Below are positions 26,034 through 36,466 of a stretch of DNA of 64,000 nt, one piece after another; the first letter of the stretch is position 1, and each line of letters opens with the position of its first letter. This DNA is from Anaerovorax odorimutans. Its GTDB lineage: Bacteria > Bacillota > Clostridia > Peptostreptococcales > JAAYPU01. The stretch spans positions 45,799-109,798 of the forward strand of contig JAENZQ010000012.1 of assembly GCA_016841185.1 (NCBI GenBank). The letters are read 5' to 3'. A program made the position numbers and the translations under genes. Below the pieces are notes generated by a model. That model was not told the DNA's origin, did not search any database, and was given only the letters and a program-made list of their open reading frames with translations.

Positions 26034-27123
26034 AGGTGTTATACTTGAAATCAAAAAGAACTTTTTCATTGTAATGGATCAGCAAGGAGATTTCATTAAA
26101 TTGAAATATAAAGAAGGGTCTTATGAGGGGCAAAAAATTCTATATAACACTGAAGATATATATAAAGAAACTAAATATAAAAAGATTTCTGCATATGCAG
26201 CTGTTCTTATTCTGGTTTTGCTGCCTGCTTTTATTTTCATGAGCCTGAATCCCGTAAATGCTGCGGCAGTTATTTCAGTTGATATCAATCCAAGTATGGA
26301 ATTTATGATTGATAAGAATGAAAAGGTTATTGATATCCGTTCATTGGATGAAGAGGCAGGGGCTTTAATTAATGAAAAATGGATCGGCATGCCTTATCCC
26401 GAGACACTTCTTATGTACCTCAATGAAGCAGAGGCACAAGGATATATTGTTAATGATAGTATCGTATTGGTTTCATGTACCTTTTTGAATGATGATTTGG
26501 ATTCTGCTGAAATTCAGAATCATACGGAAGATACAATGAAACAAGTGAACACTGATTTTTCTTATGTTTATCATGAGGAAAATAGAGAAGATTTAAAGAA
26601 AGCTCAAAAGGAGAATCTTTCAGCAGGCAAATATAAACTATATGAGGAAATACAAAAGGTACACCCGGAAATTCCGACAGAAGAATTGAAAAATAAAAAT
26701 TTAAAAGAGCTCAGGGAACTTATGGATGATACGGAACATTTTAAGATAAAACAAAATGAAAAAGATAAAAATAAGGATAAAGATAAAGATAAAGATGCAT
26801 CCCCTTCCGATAATGACAGTAGAAATGATAAGCCGGACGATCAGCGTAAAAATGAAAGGCCCCGGAAGACAGATTCAAATCATCAAAACCAAAATAACCA
26901 GGGAAATTACAATAAGGATCAAGAGCGCTTAAATAATAAAGAAAAGAATAATTCTGTCCCAAAAGATAAAGAGAAGGAAGACAAAAAGAATGATAAAGAC
27001 AGCATTAAAGAGAAGGACAGAGATCGTTCTGATAAAAAAGACGATCTCAAAAAAGATGTTCAAAAAAAAGATAAAGGCGAAAGAGATAAATCTTCCGGAA
27101 AAGATAATAGAAAAGGCAATTAA
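26023..27123 (+). CDS. rsgI: Anti-sigma-I factor RsgI with a long Lys/Asp-rich tail
   Basis: The membrane protein holds SigI inactive. From ATG 26023 (behind GGGGGTG) it has 366 residues: a cytoplasmic RsgI N-domain (1-55), one transmembrane helix (about 57-80), and an extracellular RsgI domain containing SVDINPSMEF. In B. subtilis RsgI the Asn-Pro bond of this motif is the self-cleavage site. From about residue 240 the tail is almost only Lys, Asp, Glu, Asn and Ser, with KDKDKDKD-type runs, and is surely disordered. There is no carbohydrate-binding domain, unlike cellulolytic clostridia, so the signal is unknown. Confidence 0.92.
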   Translation: MVHEGVILEIKKNFFIVMDQQGDFIKLKYKEGSYEGQKILYNTEDIYKETKYKKISAYAAVLILVLLPAFIFMSLNPVNAAAVISVDINPSMEFMIDKNEKVIDIRSLDEEAGALINEKWIGMPYPETLLMYLNEAEAQGYIVNDSIVLVSCTFLNDDLDSAEIQNHTEDTMKQVNTDFSYVYHEENREDLKKAQKENLSAGKYKLYEEIQKVHPEIPTEELKNKNLKELRELMDDTEHFKIKQNEKDKNKDKDKDKDASPSDNDSRNDKPDDQRKNERPRKTDSNHQNQNNQGNYNKDQERLNNKEKNNSVPKDKEKEDKKNDKDSIKEKDRDRSDKKDDLKKDVQKKDKGERDKSSGKDNRKGN

Positions 27124-27140
27124 AGAGGCTGGCAAAAAAT

Positions 27141-27168
27141 AAAAAAAGCTCTTCAAAAGAGCTTTTTT
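27141..27168. terminator. Bidirectional terminator between rsgI and trxA
   Basis: AAAAAAAGCTCTT and AGAGCTTTTTTT flank a short CAAA loop, giving T-runs on both strands and serving the two convergent operons. Confidence 0.9.
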
Positions 27169-27173
27169 TATTA

Positions 27174-27503
27174 TTAAAGTAAATTATCTATTTTTTCTTC
27201 TAATGCAGCTTGTGGAAGTGCACCGGTAACACGGTCGACGATTTCCCCATTCTTCATGAAAAGAATAGTAGGGATACTCATAACTTTATGAGCAATTGAA
27301 AGCTTTCTTTGTTCATCCACATTGACTTTGCATATTTTGACTTTCCCATTATATTTATCAGCCAAAGAGTCTAATACGGGGGCAACCATTTTACATGGCC
27401 CGCACCAATCCGCATAAAAATCAATAATTACCGGAGAAGTTGACTGAACTGCCTCGGTTTCAAAAGTTTCATCGGTAAGATGTACGATTTTATCGCTTGC
27501 CAT
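27174..27503 (-). CDS. trxA: Thioredoxin
   Basis: Dithiol oxidoreductase of 109 residues with active site WCGPC near residues 33-37 (FYADWCGPCKMVAPVLD) and the cis-proline loop SIPTILF. AAGGAGG precedes the ATG at 27503. It lies 17 bp after the RseC-like gene on the same strand, so both are one unit. Size and motifs are canonical. Confidence 0.97.
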   Translation of the reverse strand: MASDKIVHLTDETFETEAVQSTSPVIIDFYADWCGPCKMVAPVLDSLADKYNGKVKICKVNVDEQRKLSIAHKVMSIPTILFMKNGEIVDRVTGALPQAALEEKIDNLL

Positions 27504-27520
27504 TTTAAATACCTCCTTGA

Positions 27521-27928
27521 TTATTCAATAATTTTTGTAATGACAGCTTTATACTTTTGTCTGAACTTTTTTTCATTCTGCCTTATCACATAGTAAGATA
27601 AAGCAAGGAAAAATAAGCCCATAAGAATTGAGTATACTTCCCCGTTTTCATTTCTAAAAAATTTAGTTCCTATGGCAATGCTGACAACAAGAATGAAAAG
27701 AGGAATAACATACATAATAAAAGCAGCACTGAGAACAGACTGAGTTTGCATACTGACCTCGACAATATTTCCAATCCCTGCATTTGCCTGATTGTCAGCT
27801 ATTATGGCGATATCAGGATTTGTACCAATATGACATGCGCCGCAATTTTTGCAGGATGTATGTTTTTGTATATTTACTTTTACAGTGTTATTATCTATTA
27901 TTTCAATTATTTTACCAATCTGCTCCAT
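27521..27928 (-). CDS. RseC/MucC-family protein
   Basis: The 135-residue membrane protein has an N-terminal domain with CKNCGACH near residues 26-33, a Cys cluster typical of RseC (SoxR-reducing/Rnf-associated) proteins, then two transmembrane helices (about 68-90 and 97-118). GGAGGGAT precedes the ATG at 27928. Family members act in redox or envelope-stress signalling. The pairing with trxA supports a redox role, but no Rnf genes are nearby. Confidence 0.8.
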   Translation of the reverse strand: MEQIGKIIEIIDNNTVKVNIQKHTSCKNCGACHIGTNPDIAIIADNQANAGIGNIVEVSMQTQSVLSAAFIMYVIPLFILVVSIAIGTKFFRNENGEVYSILMGLFFLALSYYVIRQNEKKFRQKYKAVITKIIE

Positions 27929-28117
27929 AAATATCCCTCCAGCTTAACACTGCTTCAATTATAATACAAATATACCCCAAATAAAATGATTATAACAATT
28001 TACTATTATAAGTTTTTCTGATATTACTTTTTTTATTTAAAAAATTGTTAAAAATATATACAAATCCAAGGTTTTTTATTAGTTCTTACAATATACAAAT
28101 TAAAAAGGAATTAAAGG

Positions 28118-28146
28118 TTGAATTAAAAGGTGAATATATCTATAAT
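28118..28146 (+). promoter_or_regulatory. Promoter of glyA
   Basis: TTGAAT (28118-28123) and TATAAT (28141-28146) are separated by exactly 17 bp. Confidence 0.75.
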
Positions 28147-28205
28147 AATGAACAGAGATGTCATAATCCGACTAAATATTTGATACGGTTGAAAGGATGA
28201 AAAAA

Positions 28206-29447
28206 ATGAATTTAGAATATTTGGATAAAAAAGATCCTGAAATTGCACAGGCAATCAAGGATGAAATGAATCGGCAGGAAAACAAAATTGAACTCATTGC
28301 TTCCGAAAACTTTACAAGCTGTGCAGTCATGCAGGCTTCCGGAAGTGCTATGACAAATAAATATGCTGAAGGGTATCCTTCAAAAAGATATTATGGAGGG
28401 TGCGAGTATGTGGATATTGCCGAGGAATTGGCACGTGAAAGATTAAGAAAACTTTTTAATGCAGAATATGTAAATGTCCAGCCGCACTCAGGATCCAGCG
28501 CTAATATCGGTGTTTATTTTGCAATGCTTAAGCCGGGAGATACAGTGCTTGGGATGGATTTGAGCAACGGTGGGCATTTGACTCATGGAAGTCCGGTCAA
28601 TCTTTCCGGGAAGTATTTTAATTTTATTTCTTATGGGTTATGTCCCGAGACAGAGAGGATCGATTATGAAGCAGTCAGGAGGCTTGCGCTTGAGCATAAA
28701 CCTAAGATGATCGTTGCAGGAGCCAGTGCCTATCCAAGGATAATAGATAGCAAAAGGTTCAGAGAAATAGCGGATGAAGCAGGGGCCTATCTTATGGTGG
28801 ACATGGCGCATTTTGCAGGATTGGTGGCGGCTGGCTTACACCCGAATCCTTGTGAAGATGCACATTTTGTTACCACGACTACACATAAGACTTTAAGAGG
28901 GCCCAGGGGAGGCGCGATTCTTTGTAAGGAAGAATTCGGTAAAATCATCGACAAAGCTATATTTCCGGGCATTCAAGGCGGACCGTTGATGCATATAATT
29001 GCTGCCAAAGCGGTTTGCTTTAAAGAGGCTTCAACAAATGAATTCAAAGATTATCAGGAGCAAGTCATAAAAAATGCAAAGGTTCTGGCAGAAGAGTTGA
29101 TAAAGAGAGATTTCACATTGGTTTCCGGCGGGACAGATAATCATCTGGTACTTGTAAACCTTTCCAATAAAGGTATAACGGGTAAAGACGCTGAGAAAGC
29201 CTTGGATGAAGCCGGTATTACTACAAATAAGAATACTGTACCCAATGATCCGAACGGGCCTTTTATTACCAGCGGTGTCAGGCTTGGGACTCCTGCTGTG
29301 ACAACAAGAGGTTTCATAGAGGAAGATATTATAAAGGTTGCAGAAGCTATTGCATTGGTCATTGATAATCATAAGGATTCGGAAAGCATTCTAAAAGCGA
29401 AAGAAATTGTAAGAAATCTGTGTATAAAGCATCCTCTTTACAAATAG
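28206..29447 (+). CDS. glyA: Serine hydroxymethyltransferase
   Basis: This PLP enzyme interconverts serine and glycine with tetrahydrofolate. I use ATG 28206, eight bases after AAAGG; the ATG at 28197 overlaps that site. The 413 residues include [11 protein letters not shown], the [15 protein letters not shown] signature and [14 protein letters not shown] with the PLP-binding lysine. It is a single-gene unit with its own promoter and terminator. Length is canonical. Confidence 0.98.
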   Translation: MNLEYLDKKDPEIAQAIKDEMNRQENKIELIASENFTSCAVMQASGSAMTNKYAEGYPSKRYYGGCEYVDIAEELARERLRKLFNAEYVNVQPHSGSSANIGVYFAMLKPGDTVLGMDLSNGGHLTHGSPVNLSGKYFNFISYGLCPETERIDYEAVRRLALEHKPKMIVAGASAYPRIIDSKRFREIADEAGAYLMVDMAHFAGLVAAGLHPNPCEDAHFVTTTTHKTLRGPRGGAILCKEEFGKIIDKAIFPGIQGGPLMHIIAAKAVCFKEASTNEFKDYQEQVIKNAKVLAEELIKRDFTLVSGGTDNHLVLVNLSNKGITGKDAEKALDEAGITTNKNTVPNDPNGPFITSGVRLGTPAVTTRGFIEEDIIKVAEAIALVIDNHKDSESILKAKEIVRNLCIKHPLYK

Positions 29448-29484
29448 AAATGACATGTCGTCAGGAAATGAAGTGGAAAGCTTG

Positions 29485-29521
29485 AGGGATTTTGCAATGC
29501 AAAATCCCTTTCGGCTTTTTT
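29485..29521 (+). terminator. Terminator after glyA
   Basis: AGGGATTTTGCA and TGCAAAATCCCT form a perfect stem, followed by TTCGGCTTTTTT. Confidence 0.85.
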
Positions 29522-29610
29522 CTAATCATATATTAAAAAAAAGAAGTATTTGTGATAATATATGATAATATATAATGATACGAGGTTACATTGAGCAGAG
29601 GAGTGGAAGT

Positions 29611-30861
29611 ATGGTTAAAGTAAATATTGAAGAATTCATTTTATACAGAGATATTTTCGATGATGAAATTATCAAGATTGCATTAGACCTGTTAGAAAAT
29701 AAATTAGAAGAGTCAGATTTATTGAAAAACCAATATTTTTTGTTACAGTCATTATTGATAAAAAATGTAGAGCCTCCTTTCATGGGAAGCTATTGGCAGG
29801 GATATCTTGCAGAAAAAATTACATCTTCAGAAAATGTTTTTAGTTTGGAATGTGAACGAGAAAAACTACATAATAATATCATGGCTATAGCGGAAAAAGA
29901 ATTTAAGATGATACAGGAGTTGTATAATTATGATTGGAGTCAACTTGCTGCAAAGTGGGGAGATAAGGATACTTCACTCATGGTGGGAACAATCAACCCT
30001 GTTTATAGGGAAACTACCACAATCCATCAGATTCTTTCCGACGGTAATATTTATGACCTGAAAGTTTATTATACTGAAAAAGGCTGTGGCATTTTCTCGC
30101 GATATATCGCTTTTAAATGGCATGAAAAAAGTGGTCTGTCCGGGATCCAAAATTATGACAAAATCACATTTGATGATCTGACCGGATATGACCGTCAAAA
30201 GGAACAGCTTATAGAAAACACCGAATATTTCCTGAACGGAAAGAAAACAAACAACATCCTGCTGTACGGAGACAGGGGGACAGGAAAATCGTCTTCCGTT
30301 AAAGCATTATTGAATAAATACAAAGATAGAAAACTTAAAATGATTGAAATTACAAAAGATCAAATATGCAGCTTTCCGGAAATCATAAAAACAATAGGAC
30401 AAAGAGGATACCGGTTTATTATTTTTATTGATGATTTATCTTTTGAAGAATTTGAAACAGAGTATAAATATTTTAAAGCCATTTTGGAAGGAGGACTGGA
30501 GGTTAAACCTGAGAATACAGTGATTTATGCAACTTCCAATAGGCGTAATATTATTAAAGAAACATGGAAAGACCAAAATGAGCTGGATAATGAAATGCAT
30601 ATCAGTGATTCAATACAGGAAAAGATTTCTCTTGTAGATCGGTTTGGCATTACTATTACGTATCCGTCCCCTGATAAAAATCTTTTCCTCAGGATCGTAT
30701 CCGATATCGCAAATAAAGAACAGGTTCAGATTCCGAAAGAGATTCTGTATCAGGAAGCAATGAAATGGGAAATGCGGTATCATGGGTTTTCAGGAAGGTC
30801 TGCAAGACAATTTATGGATTATATGGTATCAAAGAGTCAGGAATATAAGATAGCGGAGTGA
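29611..30861 (+). CDS. DUF815 family AAA+ ATPase
   Basis: The 416-residue protein starts at ATG 29611 behind AGAGGAGTGG. An N-terminal helical region of about 200 residues is followed by an AAA+ core with Walker A YGDRGTGKSS near residue 222 and Walker B FIIFIDDLSFE near residue 270, then a sensor 1-like TSNRRNI and a lid domain. It matches the DUF815 family, known in many bacteria without an assigned role. It is four bases from the M50 protease gene and co-transcribed with it; a TATAAT at 29571-29576 may be the -10. Confidence 0.85.
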   Translation: MVKVNIEEFILYRDIFDDEIIKIALDLLENKLEESDLLKNQYFLLQSLLIKNVEPPFMGSYWQGYLAEKITSSENVFSLECEREKLHNNIMAIAEKEFKMIQELYNYDWSQLAAKWGDKDTSLMVGTINPVYRETTTIHQILSDGNIYDLKVYYTEKGCGIFSRYIAFKWHEKSGLSGIQNYDKITFDDLTGYDRQKEQLIENTEYFLNGKKTNNILLYGDRGTGKSSSVKALLNKYKDRKLKMIEITKDQICSFPEIIKTIGQRGYRFIIFIDDLSFEEFETEYKYFKAILEGGLEVKPENTVIYATSNRRNIIKETWKDQNELDNEMHISDSIQEKISLVDRFGITITYPSPDKNLFLRIVSDIANKEQVQIPKEILYQEAMKWEMRYHGFSGRSARQFMDYMVSKSQEYKIAE

Positions 30862-30865
30862 TGAA

Positions 30866-31492
30866 ATGGAGTATTTTATTGGAAAATTATTAATCATTCC
30901 CGGGATATTAGTAGGCTTTGCATTACATGAGTTCGCTCATGCAAAAGTTGCTGACATGTTGGGAGATAATACACCAAGACTTCAAGGAAGGGTTACCATA
31001 GATCCTGCGGCGCATATCGACGTATTGGGTTTCTTAATGCTTCTAATAGCAGGATTTGGTTGGGGTAAGCCTGTGCCTATTAATGAGAACAATTTTAAAA
31101 AACCCGTAAAGGGAAGCATGTTGGTTTCTGTAGCAGGCCCTGTAACGAATTTTTTTGTAGCTATCGTATTTATACTTATTATAAAATTAATGATAATGGT
31201 GAATATTGGTTTTCTTTATTCTGATATCGGAAATATTGTATATCAGATCATGGACTATGCCGTATGGATCAATATTGTTCTTATGATATTTAACCTTCTC
31301 CCGATTCCTCCTTTGGACGGGTACCACATATTGTCGGGGCTTTTTGATTTTAGAGGAAAGGGTATTCATTATCAGATTTATGAAAAAGGCCCTATTATCC
31401 TTCTTGTATTGATTATTACCCGAGCTACAAGGTATATCATGCTTCCGCCTATTATGTTTATTTATAATGGACTCACTAATTTGCTTTTGTAA
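30866..31492 (+). CDS. Site-2 protease family (M50) membrane metalloprotease
   Basis: The 208-residue integral membrane protein has HEFAH (zinc-binding HExxH) near residue 22 in its first helix and LLPIPPLDGYHIL near residue 148, the NPxPxLDG-like motif carrying the third zinc ligand. About five helices are present and there is no PDZ domain. GCGGAGTG precedes ATG 30866. Such minimal SpoIVFB/YwhC-like proteases cut substrates within the membrane; the target here is unknown. Second gene after the DUF815 ATPase. Confidence 0.88.
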   Translation: MEYFIGKLLIIPGILVGFALHEFAHAKVADMLGDNTPRLQGRVTIDPAAHIDVLGFLMLLIAGFGWGKPVPINENNFKKPVKGSMLVSVAGPVTNFFVAIVFILIIKLMIMVNIGFLYSDIGNIVYQIMDYAVWINIVLMIFNLLPIPPLDGYHILSGLFDFRGKGIHYQIYEKGPIILLVLIITRATRYIMLPPIMFIYNGLTNLLL

Positions 31493-31671
31493 AAGCATCA
31501 AAGAGAGTTTAAGGTCTCAGGTGTCAGATAGAAAAATTCCCCAAAAGCTTAGAGAGATAGCCAGAAGAATTGAGTGTCAGAAGCCAAGGTTAGAAAAAGA
31601 TAAGAATTAACAGATAGCATACAATTGTTGAGGAAAAAAAGGATCTTGCCGAATTAGTTCTTTTTTAAAAA

Positions 31672-31704
31672 TGTAAAGAATTTGTATGAAACAAATTCTT
31701 TACA
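31672..31704 (-). terminator. Terminator of the dnaJ-like/clpB operon
   Basis: TGTAAAGAATTTGT and ACAAATTCTTTACA form a perfect 14-bp stem; on the minus strand it is followed by TTTTT. The rest of 31493-31711 shows no feature I recognise. Confidence 0.8.
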
Positions 31705-31711
31705 TTCAATC

Positions 31712-34303
31712 TTAACTTTTAAATGTGATTTCTCCGTTTGCTTCATCTACTACGATATTGCTGTTTTCTGTCACTTCTCCTTTAATGAGTTTGGTTGCTA
31801 TAGCAGTTTCCAGGTTTTTCTGAAGGTACCTTTTCACGGGCCGGGCACCATAAACCGGTGAATACGATGCTTTGGCGATAAATCTTTTTGCTTCATCTGT
31901 TAATCGGATGGAAATATTATTCTCTTTCAGTCTGCTCTCAAGGCCTTTTAAAGCGATATCAATAATCTTGATAATTTGATGCTCTGTTAAAGGTGAGAAC
32001 ATGACAATCTCGTCAATTCTATTAAGAAATTCAGGCCTAAAATGCATTTTCATTTCGTTTTCAACTTTATTTTTTATCTCCGATGGTATGCTTCCGTCAG
32101 AATTAAAGTTTTCCAGGAGAAAACGGCTGCCTATGTTGGATGTCATAATGATAATCGTATTTTTGAAATCAACAGTTCTACCTTGATTATCCGTTAATCT
32201 TCCGTCATCCAGCAATTGGAGAAGTATGTTGAACACATCAGGGTGCGCTTTTTCGATTTCATCAAATAATATAACGCTGTAAGGCTTTCTTCTTACAGCC
32301 TCTGTTAACTGCCCTCCTTCATCATAGCCCACATAACCCGGAGGTGCACCCACAAGCCTTGATACGGAATGCTTTTCCATGTATTCGGACATATCGATCC
32401 TGACGATATTCCTTTCACTATCAAACAGTGATTCGGCCAGAGATTTGGCAAGTTCAGTCTTGCCGACTCCGGTTGGTCCCAGGAAAATGAAAGAACCTAT
32501 TGGCTTGTTTAAATCTTTTAAGCCTGCACGTGCTCTGAGTACAGCCTGAGCTACGGCAGTGACAGCTTCTTCCTGACCAATAACTCTTTTATGCAGTGTA
32601 TCTTCCAGATGAAGAAGCTTTTCTTTATCGCTTTCCAAAAGTTTTGATACGGGGATTCCCGTCCATTTTGATATTACCTGAGCAATAACATCCTGAGTAA
32701 CGGCTTCCTTTAACAGTCTTTTATCCTGTGAAGCAGCTTCCTGATTGCTTTTTTCAATTTCAAGCTGTTTTTCAAGATCGGAAAGCCTTCCGTATTTCAG
32801 TTGAGCCAGTTTCTCAAGGTCATATTTCCGTTCTGCCTCTTCTATTTCATGTTTCGTATTTTCGATTTCCTGTTTGATTTTTTTGATTTCCTGAATATTC
32901 TTTTTTTCATTTTCCCATTGAGCTTTCATGGCAGTTTCTTTTTCTTTCAGTTGAGATATTTCTTTATTGAGGTTGGACATGCGCTCTTTGGAACGGGGGT
33001 CATCTTCTTTGCTTAATGCCTGTTTTTCGATTTCAAGCTGCATGATTTTCCGGTTTATCTCATCAAGCTCCACAGGAAGGCTGTCGATTTCAGTCCGGAT
33101 AAGTGATGCGGCTTCATCCATTAAATCAATGGCTTTATCCGGGAGAAATCTGTCACTGATATATCGGTCCGAAAGGACTGCGCAGGCAATAAGTGCCGGG
33201 TCTGTTATTCTGACACCATGATGAATTTCAAATCTTTCTTTTAAGCCGCGGAGAATAGAAATGGTGTCTTCAACATTAGGCTGATCGATCATGATCTTTT
33301 GAAATCTTCTTTCCAATGCAGCATCTTTTTCTATATACTTTCTATATTCATCTAAAGTAGTTGCTCCGATACAGTGAAGCTCGCCTCTTGCAAGTTTTGG
33401 TTTCAGCAGATTTCCTGCATCCATAGAACCTTCGGCTCTTCCTGCACCTACAATATTGTGTATTTCATCGATGAAGAGTATGATTTTTCCTTCTGATTTT
33501 TCTATTTCATTTAATACCGCTTTAAGTCTTTCCTCAAATTCTCCTCTGAATTTTGCACCTGCCACCAGTGCCCCCATATCCAGGGCAAAAATGGTTTTGT
33601 TTTTTAGCCCTTCAGGGACATCGCCATTAAGAATCCTTTGAGCAAGGCCTTCTGCGATAGCTGTTTTACCGACACCCGGTTCACCGATCAGAACGGGATT
33701 ATTCTTTCTTCTCCGTGATAAGATCTGAATCGTATGCCTGATTTCTGAGTCTCTTCCGATGACAGGATCCAGTTTACCTTTGCGTGCCAATTCAACCAAA
33801 TCCCGGCCGTACTTATTTAGAACATCATAGTTTTCCTCCGGATTTTGGCTGGTTATTCTTTGATTGCCCCTTACTTTTGTGAGGGCTTCAAGGAACCTTT
33901 CGCGATTGATATTAAAGCGCTTGAATATTCTTTCGGAAGGCGTATTTCTCTCATTCAGTAAAGCTAAGTAAAGATGCTCAACGCCTACATATTCATCATT
34001 AAATTTTTTTATTGCATCTTCAGCATCCAGTAAAAGTTTGTTAAAACGTCTTGTTGTAAATATAGAAGAGTCCTGCCCATAAACCTTCGGAAATTTTTCT
34101 ACTTCTTTTTCAACATCATTGGTAATAAAGGATAAATTCTCTCCCATAAATTTCAGTAGTTTGGGAATTAAACCATCTTCCTGTAATAGAAGAGCAAGGT
34201 GCAGATGTTCTCCTTCGATTTGTTGATTTTCTTTTTTTAACGCAATTTCCTGTGCCAAAGAAACCGCTTGTCTTGATTTTTCCGTATATTTTTCAAAATT
34301 CAT
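31712..34303 (-). CDS. clpB: ATP-dependent disaggregase ClpB
   Basis: This Hsp100 chaperone rescues aggregated proteins with DnaK/DnaJ. The 863 residues show the double Clp N-domain (1-145), NBD1 with Walker [10 protein letters not shown] near residue 204, the long coiled-coil M domain (about 400-530) that separates ClpB from ClpA/C, and NBD2 with GPTGVGKTE near residue 605. TGGAGG precedes the ATG at 34303. It is the second gene after the DnaJ-like protein, and the shared promoter carries a CtsR operator. Confidence 0.97.
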   Translation of the reverse strand: MNFEKYTEKSRQAVSLAQEIALKKENQQIEGEHLHLALLLQEDGLIPKLLKFMGENLSFITNDVEKEVEKFPKVYGQDSSIFTTRRFNKLLLDAEDAIKKFNDEYVGVEHLYLALLNERNTPSERIFKRFNINRERFLEALTKVRGNQRITSQNPEENYDVLNKYGRDLVELARKGKLDPVIGRDSEIRHTIQILSRRRKNNPVLIGEPGVGKTAIAEGLAQRILNGDVPEGLKNKTIFALDMGALVAGAKFRGEFEERLKAVLNEIEKSEGKIILFIDEIHNIVGAGRAEGSMDAGNLLKPKLARGELHCIGATTLDEYRKYIEKDAALERRFQKIMIDQPNVEDTISILRGLKERFEIHHGVRITDPALIACAVLSDRYISDRFLPDKAIDLMDEAASLIRTEIDSLPVELDEINRKIMQLEIEKQALSKEDDPRSKERMSNLNKEISQLKEKETAMKAQWENEKKNIQEIKKIKQEIENTKHEIEEAERKYDLEKLAQLKYGRLSDLEKQLEIEKSNQEAASQDKRLLKEAVTQDVIAQVISKWTGIPVSKLLESDKEKLLHLEDTLHKRVIGQEEAVTAVAQAVLRARAGLKDLNKPIGSFIFLGPTGVGKTELAKSLAESLFDSERNIVRIDMSEYMEKHSVSRLVGAPPGYVGYDEGGQLTEAVRRKPYSVILFDEIEKAHPDVFNILLQLLDDGRLTDNQGRTVDFKNTIIIMTSNIGSRFLLENFNSDGSIPSEIKNKVENEMKMHFRPEFLNRIDEIVMFSPLTEHQIIKIIDIALKGLESRLKENNISIRLTDEAKRFIAKASYSPVYGARPVKRYLQKNLETAIATKLIKGEVTENSNIVVDEANGEITFKS

Positions 34304-34415
34304 AATAACACCTCCAAAAATAATAATAATTAATAATGGAATGATGGTAAGAAATTATTGCAATTGCTATAATTCCTACCTTAACTGTTATCTGTTATAT
34401 ATTAATTGTTATCTA

Positions 34416-35360
34416 TCAATTGATCAGGTTTTGAAGTTTCTCATACACTTCTTCAGCCTCCGGGGGAAGGGAAGAAGGATTGATGATCCTTACTTCTACA
34501 AACAGATTGCCCGTATTACCTTTTATGTCACGGTATCCTTTTGAGGGCACTTTTATTTTTTTGCCTGTTTGTATTCTTGACGGGATTTTAAGTTTTATCT
34601 TACCGTCAAGAGTTTCAATGATCTTCTCGGTACCGAAATATGCTTCCCAGGGATATACTTCCACCGAGGTATTAAGATCAAGATCATTCAATGTAAACTT
34701 ATCATATTTATTAATAATTACTTTAAGGTATAAATCTCCCTTTTCCCCTGTAGGCCCGGCGGCACCCTGCCCTTTTAGTTTTATTTTCTGTCCTGAGATG
34801 ATCCCTTTAGGAATAGATACGGATATGGACTGTTTTGACATTCCTGTATCCAGCATAAATTGTTTTTTAACACCATGGTAAGCTTCGTAAAGGCTTATTC
34901 GAATTTCTGATTCAATGTCCTGGCCTTTAAGATCCCGGCCTGTGCCTGTTCCGGCTTTGTTAAAAATATCGCCAAAATCAAAGGAAGCACTACGATGCCC
35001 ATTGCCGAAAAACATGTTGAAGAAATCACTGAAATCACTATTACCAGTACTATAGGTATATGTACGTCCACCTCCAAAATTCCCAAAATCAAATTGAGAG
35101 CCGAACTGAGACGGGTCAAAATCCATTCCCTGATGGAAATTTCCTGACTGTCCAAACATATCATATTTTTTTCTTTTTTCTTTATCACCAAGCACTTCAA
35201 AAGCTTCGTTGATCTCTTTGAACTTTTCTTCAGATGAAGGGTTACTTTTATTCATATCAGGATGATATTTTTTAGCCAGTTTTCTATAGGCTTTTTTGAT
35301 GTCGTCTTGGGAAGCATTTTTGTCAACTCCCAGTATTTCGTAATAATCTTTGTATTTCAT
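34416..35360 (-). CDS. DnaJ-like co-chaperone (CbpA type, no zinc finger)
   Basis: The 314-residue J protein begins with a J domain ([17 protein letters not shown] in [10 protein letters not shown]), followed by a Gly/Phe-rich linker (about 75-140) and the two C-terminal substrate-binding domains ([24 protein letters not shown]). The CxxCxGxG zinc repeats of true DnaJ are absent. GAGGTGGT precedes the ATG at 35360. Placed in front of clpB it probably brings substrates to the DnaK-ClpB system; dnaK is not in the window. Confidence 0.93.
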   Translation of the reverse strand: MKYKDYYEILGVDKNASQDDIKKAYRKLAKKYHPDMNKSNPSSEEKFKEINEAFEVLGDKEKRKKYDMFGQSGNFHQGMDFDPSQFGSQFDFGNFGGGRTYTYSTGNSDFSDFFNMFFGNGHRSASFDFGDIFNKAGTGTGRDLKGQDIESEIRISLYEAYHGVKKQFMLDTGMSKQSISVSIPKGIISGQKIKLKGQGAAGPTGEKGDLYLKVIINKYDKFTLNDLDLNTSVEVYPWEAYFGTEKIIETLDGKIKLKIPSRIQTGKKIKVPSKGYRDIKGNTGNLFVEVRIINPSSLPPEAEEVYEKLQNLIN

Positions 35361-35381
35361 ATAAAACCACCTCTTTCATGG

Positions 35382-35398
35382 TTTGACTTTCTTTGACC
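35382..35398 (-). promoter_or_regulatory. CtsR operator of the dnaJ-like/clpB operon
   Basis: Read on the minus strand: GGTCAAA-GAA-AGTCAAA, which fits the CtsR consensus RGTCAAA-NAN-RGTCAAA at every position. It lies just downstream of the transcription start. Confidence 0.85.
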
Positions 35399-35406
35399 TT
35401 AAATTT

Positions 35407-35435
35407 ATTATACCCGTTTGCAGCATCTAAATCAA
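35407..35435 (-). promoter_or_regulatory. Promoter of the dnaJ-like/clpB operon
   Basis: On the minus strand TTGATT (35435-35430), a 17-bp spacer and a perfect TATAAT (35412-35407). Confidence 0.8.
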
Positions 35436-35574
35436 CTGAATTTTAAAAATTTTTTCCAACATCTGAGATATGGATAGGATACCCACAGAAATCTTATACA
35501 TATTTCTATATTAAATTTTCCATTAGAGTTTACTTTATTCTTAAACAAAGTATAAAAGTATATTTAAAAATCTT

Positions 35575-35603
35575 TTGACAGAAAGAAAGCAGGATAGTAA
35601 GAT
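35575..35603 (+). promoter_or_regulatory. Promoter of the VOC-family gene
   Basis: A perfect TTGACA (35575-35580), 17 bp, then TAAGAT (35598-35603). Confidence 0.65.
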
Positions 35604-35637
35604 TGAATTAACCTTGAACATGTTAGGAGACATTGAT

Positions 35638-36432
35638 ATGACGTATCAGCTTTATCATTTTGGTTTATGTTGCAGAAATCTTCATAAGAGCCTTGGTTTC
35701 TATCAGGGTTTGGGTTGTGAATTGCTTAGAGTGATTGATAATGATGAATACCGTGTTGCTTTTCTGGGAACCGGCAGTGAAATCATATTAGAGTTAAATG
35801 AGAATCCATTAATGATCGAAGAAAAATATTTTACCAAAAGAAAAGGAAGCATCAACAGCATCAGCTTTAAAGTTGATAACATTTATGAAGCATATAAAGA
35901 CATGGAGAAAAAAAACATGAGGATCGTCTGGAAACCCAAGGAAAAAAAAGGCATTTATCAATTTGGGTTTTTAGATGAAGAGGGCATGCTTATTAAAATA
36001 TTTAATTATATACAGGAAGAGGCGTATTTTTCAAAAGACTCTTTGAATAAAGAAAAGATTATGCTGAAAGAATTATGCCTGTTAACAAGCCAATATGAGA
36101 AGACGGTTGAAGTGTATGAGACTGCTCTGGGATTGGAGAAAAAGAATCTTGACCGGGAAGTGGGATCAGATTGCAGGATGTCTTTGCTGGGGGATTCAGA
36201 TGAATCTCCGTGTATTCTTATAAAAGAAATACCTGATATCGACAGGATAAATGAAAAATTGAATGCTCCATGTTTTACAGAACGTGAACGGCAATATATT
36301 TTGAAGTATGGCAATGGCTATGAGCATTTATGTTTTGAAGTCCTGAAAAAAGAAAAACAGAGCGAAATGGAAGACTGGACAATGGATCCGGACGGAAATC
36401 ATATACGTTTACTTATTAAGAGCGGAGGATGA
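35638..36432 (+). CDS. Tandem VOC (glyoxalase/bleomycin resistance) family protein
   Basis: From ATG 35638 (behind TTAGGAGAC) the 264 residues form two vicinal-oxygen-chelate modules: residues 1-125 (HFGLCCRNLHKSLGFYQGLG, then SFKVDNIYEAYKDME and FGFLDEEGMLIKIF) and 135-264 (LCLLTSQYEKTVEVYETALG, ending WTMDPDGNHIRLL). Such proteins use a bound metal for isomerase, lyase or dioxygenase chemistry or bind small molecules. The substrate is not evident and neighbours give no hint. Monocistronic. Confidence 0.82.
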   Translation: MTYQLYHFGLCCRNLHKSLGFYQGLGCELLRVIDNDEYRVAFLGTGSEIILELNENPLMIEEKYFTKRKGSINSISFKVDNIYEAYKDMEKKNMRIVWKPKEKKGIYQFGFLDEEGMLIKIFNYIQEEAYFSKDSLNKEKIMLKELCLLTSQYEKTVEVYETALGLEKKNLDREVGSDCRMSLLGDSDESPCILIKEIPDIDRINEKLNAPCFTERERQYILKYGNGYEHLCFEVLKKEKQSEMEDWTMDPDGNHIRLLIKSGG

Positions 36433-36466
36433 TTTTCTCCAAGGATAGCAAGAATATAAAACCAGG

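Noticed and set aside
26760..26800. Short AAAGATAAAGATAAA repeats as a CRISPR-like or tandem-repeat element
   Set aside because: They are in-frame codons of the Lys-Asp tail of RsgI, without spacers.
26741..27156. Reverse-strand frames opposite the rsgI tail
   Set aside because: They arise from the biased Lys/Asp codons of the forward gene and have no ribosome binding sites or protein features.
28197..28205. Earlier ATG for glyA
   Set aside because: It overlaps AAAGGATG, the ribosome binding site for ATG 28206.
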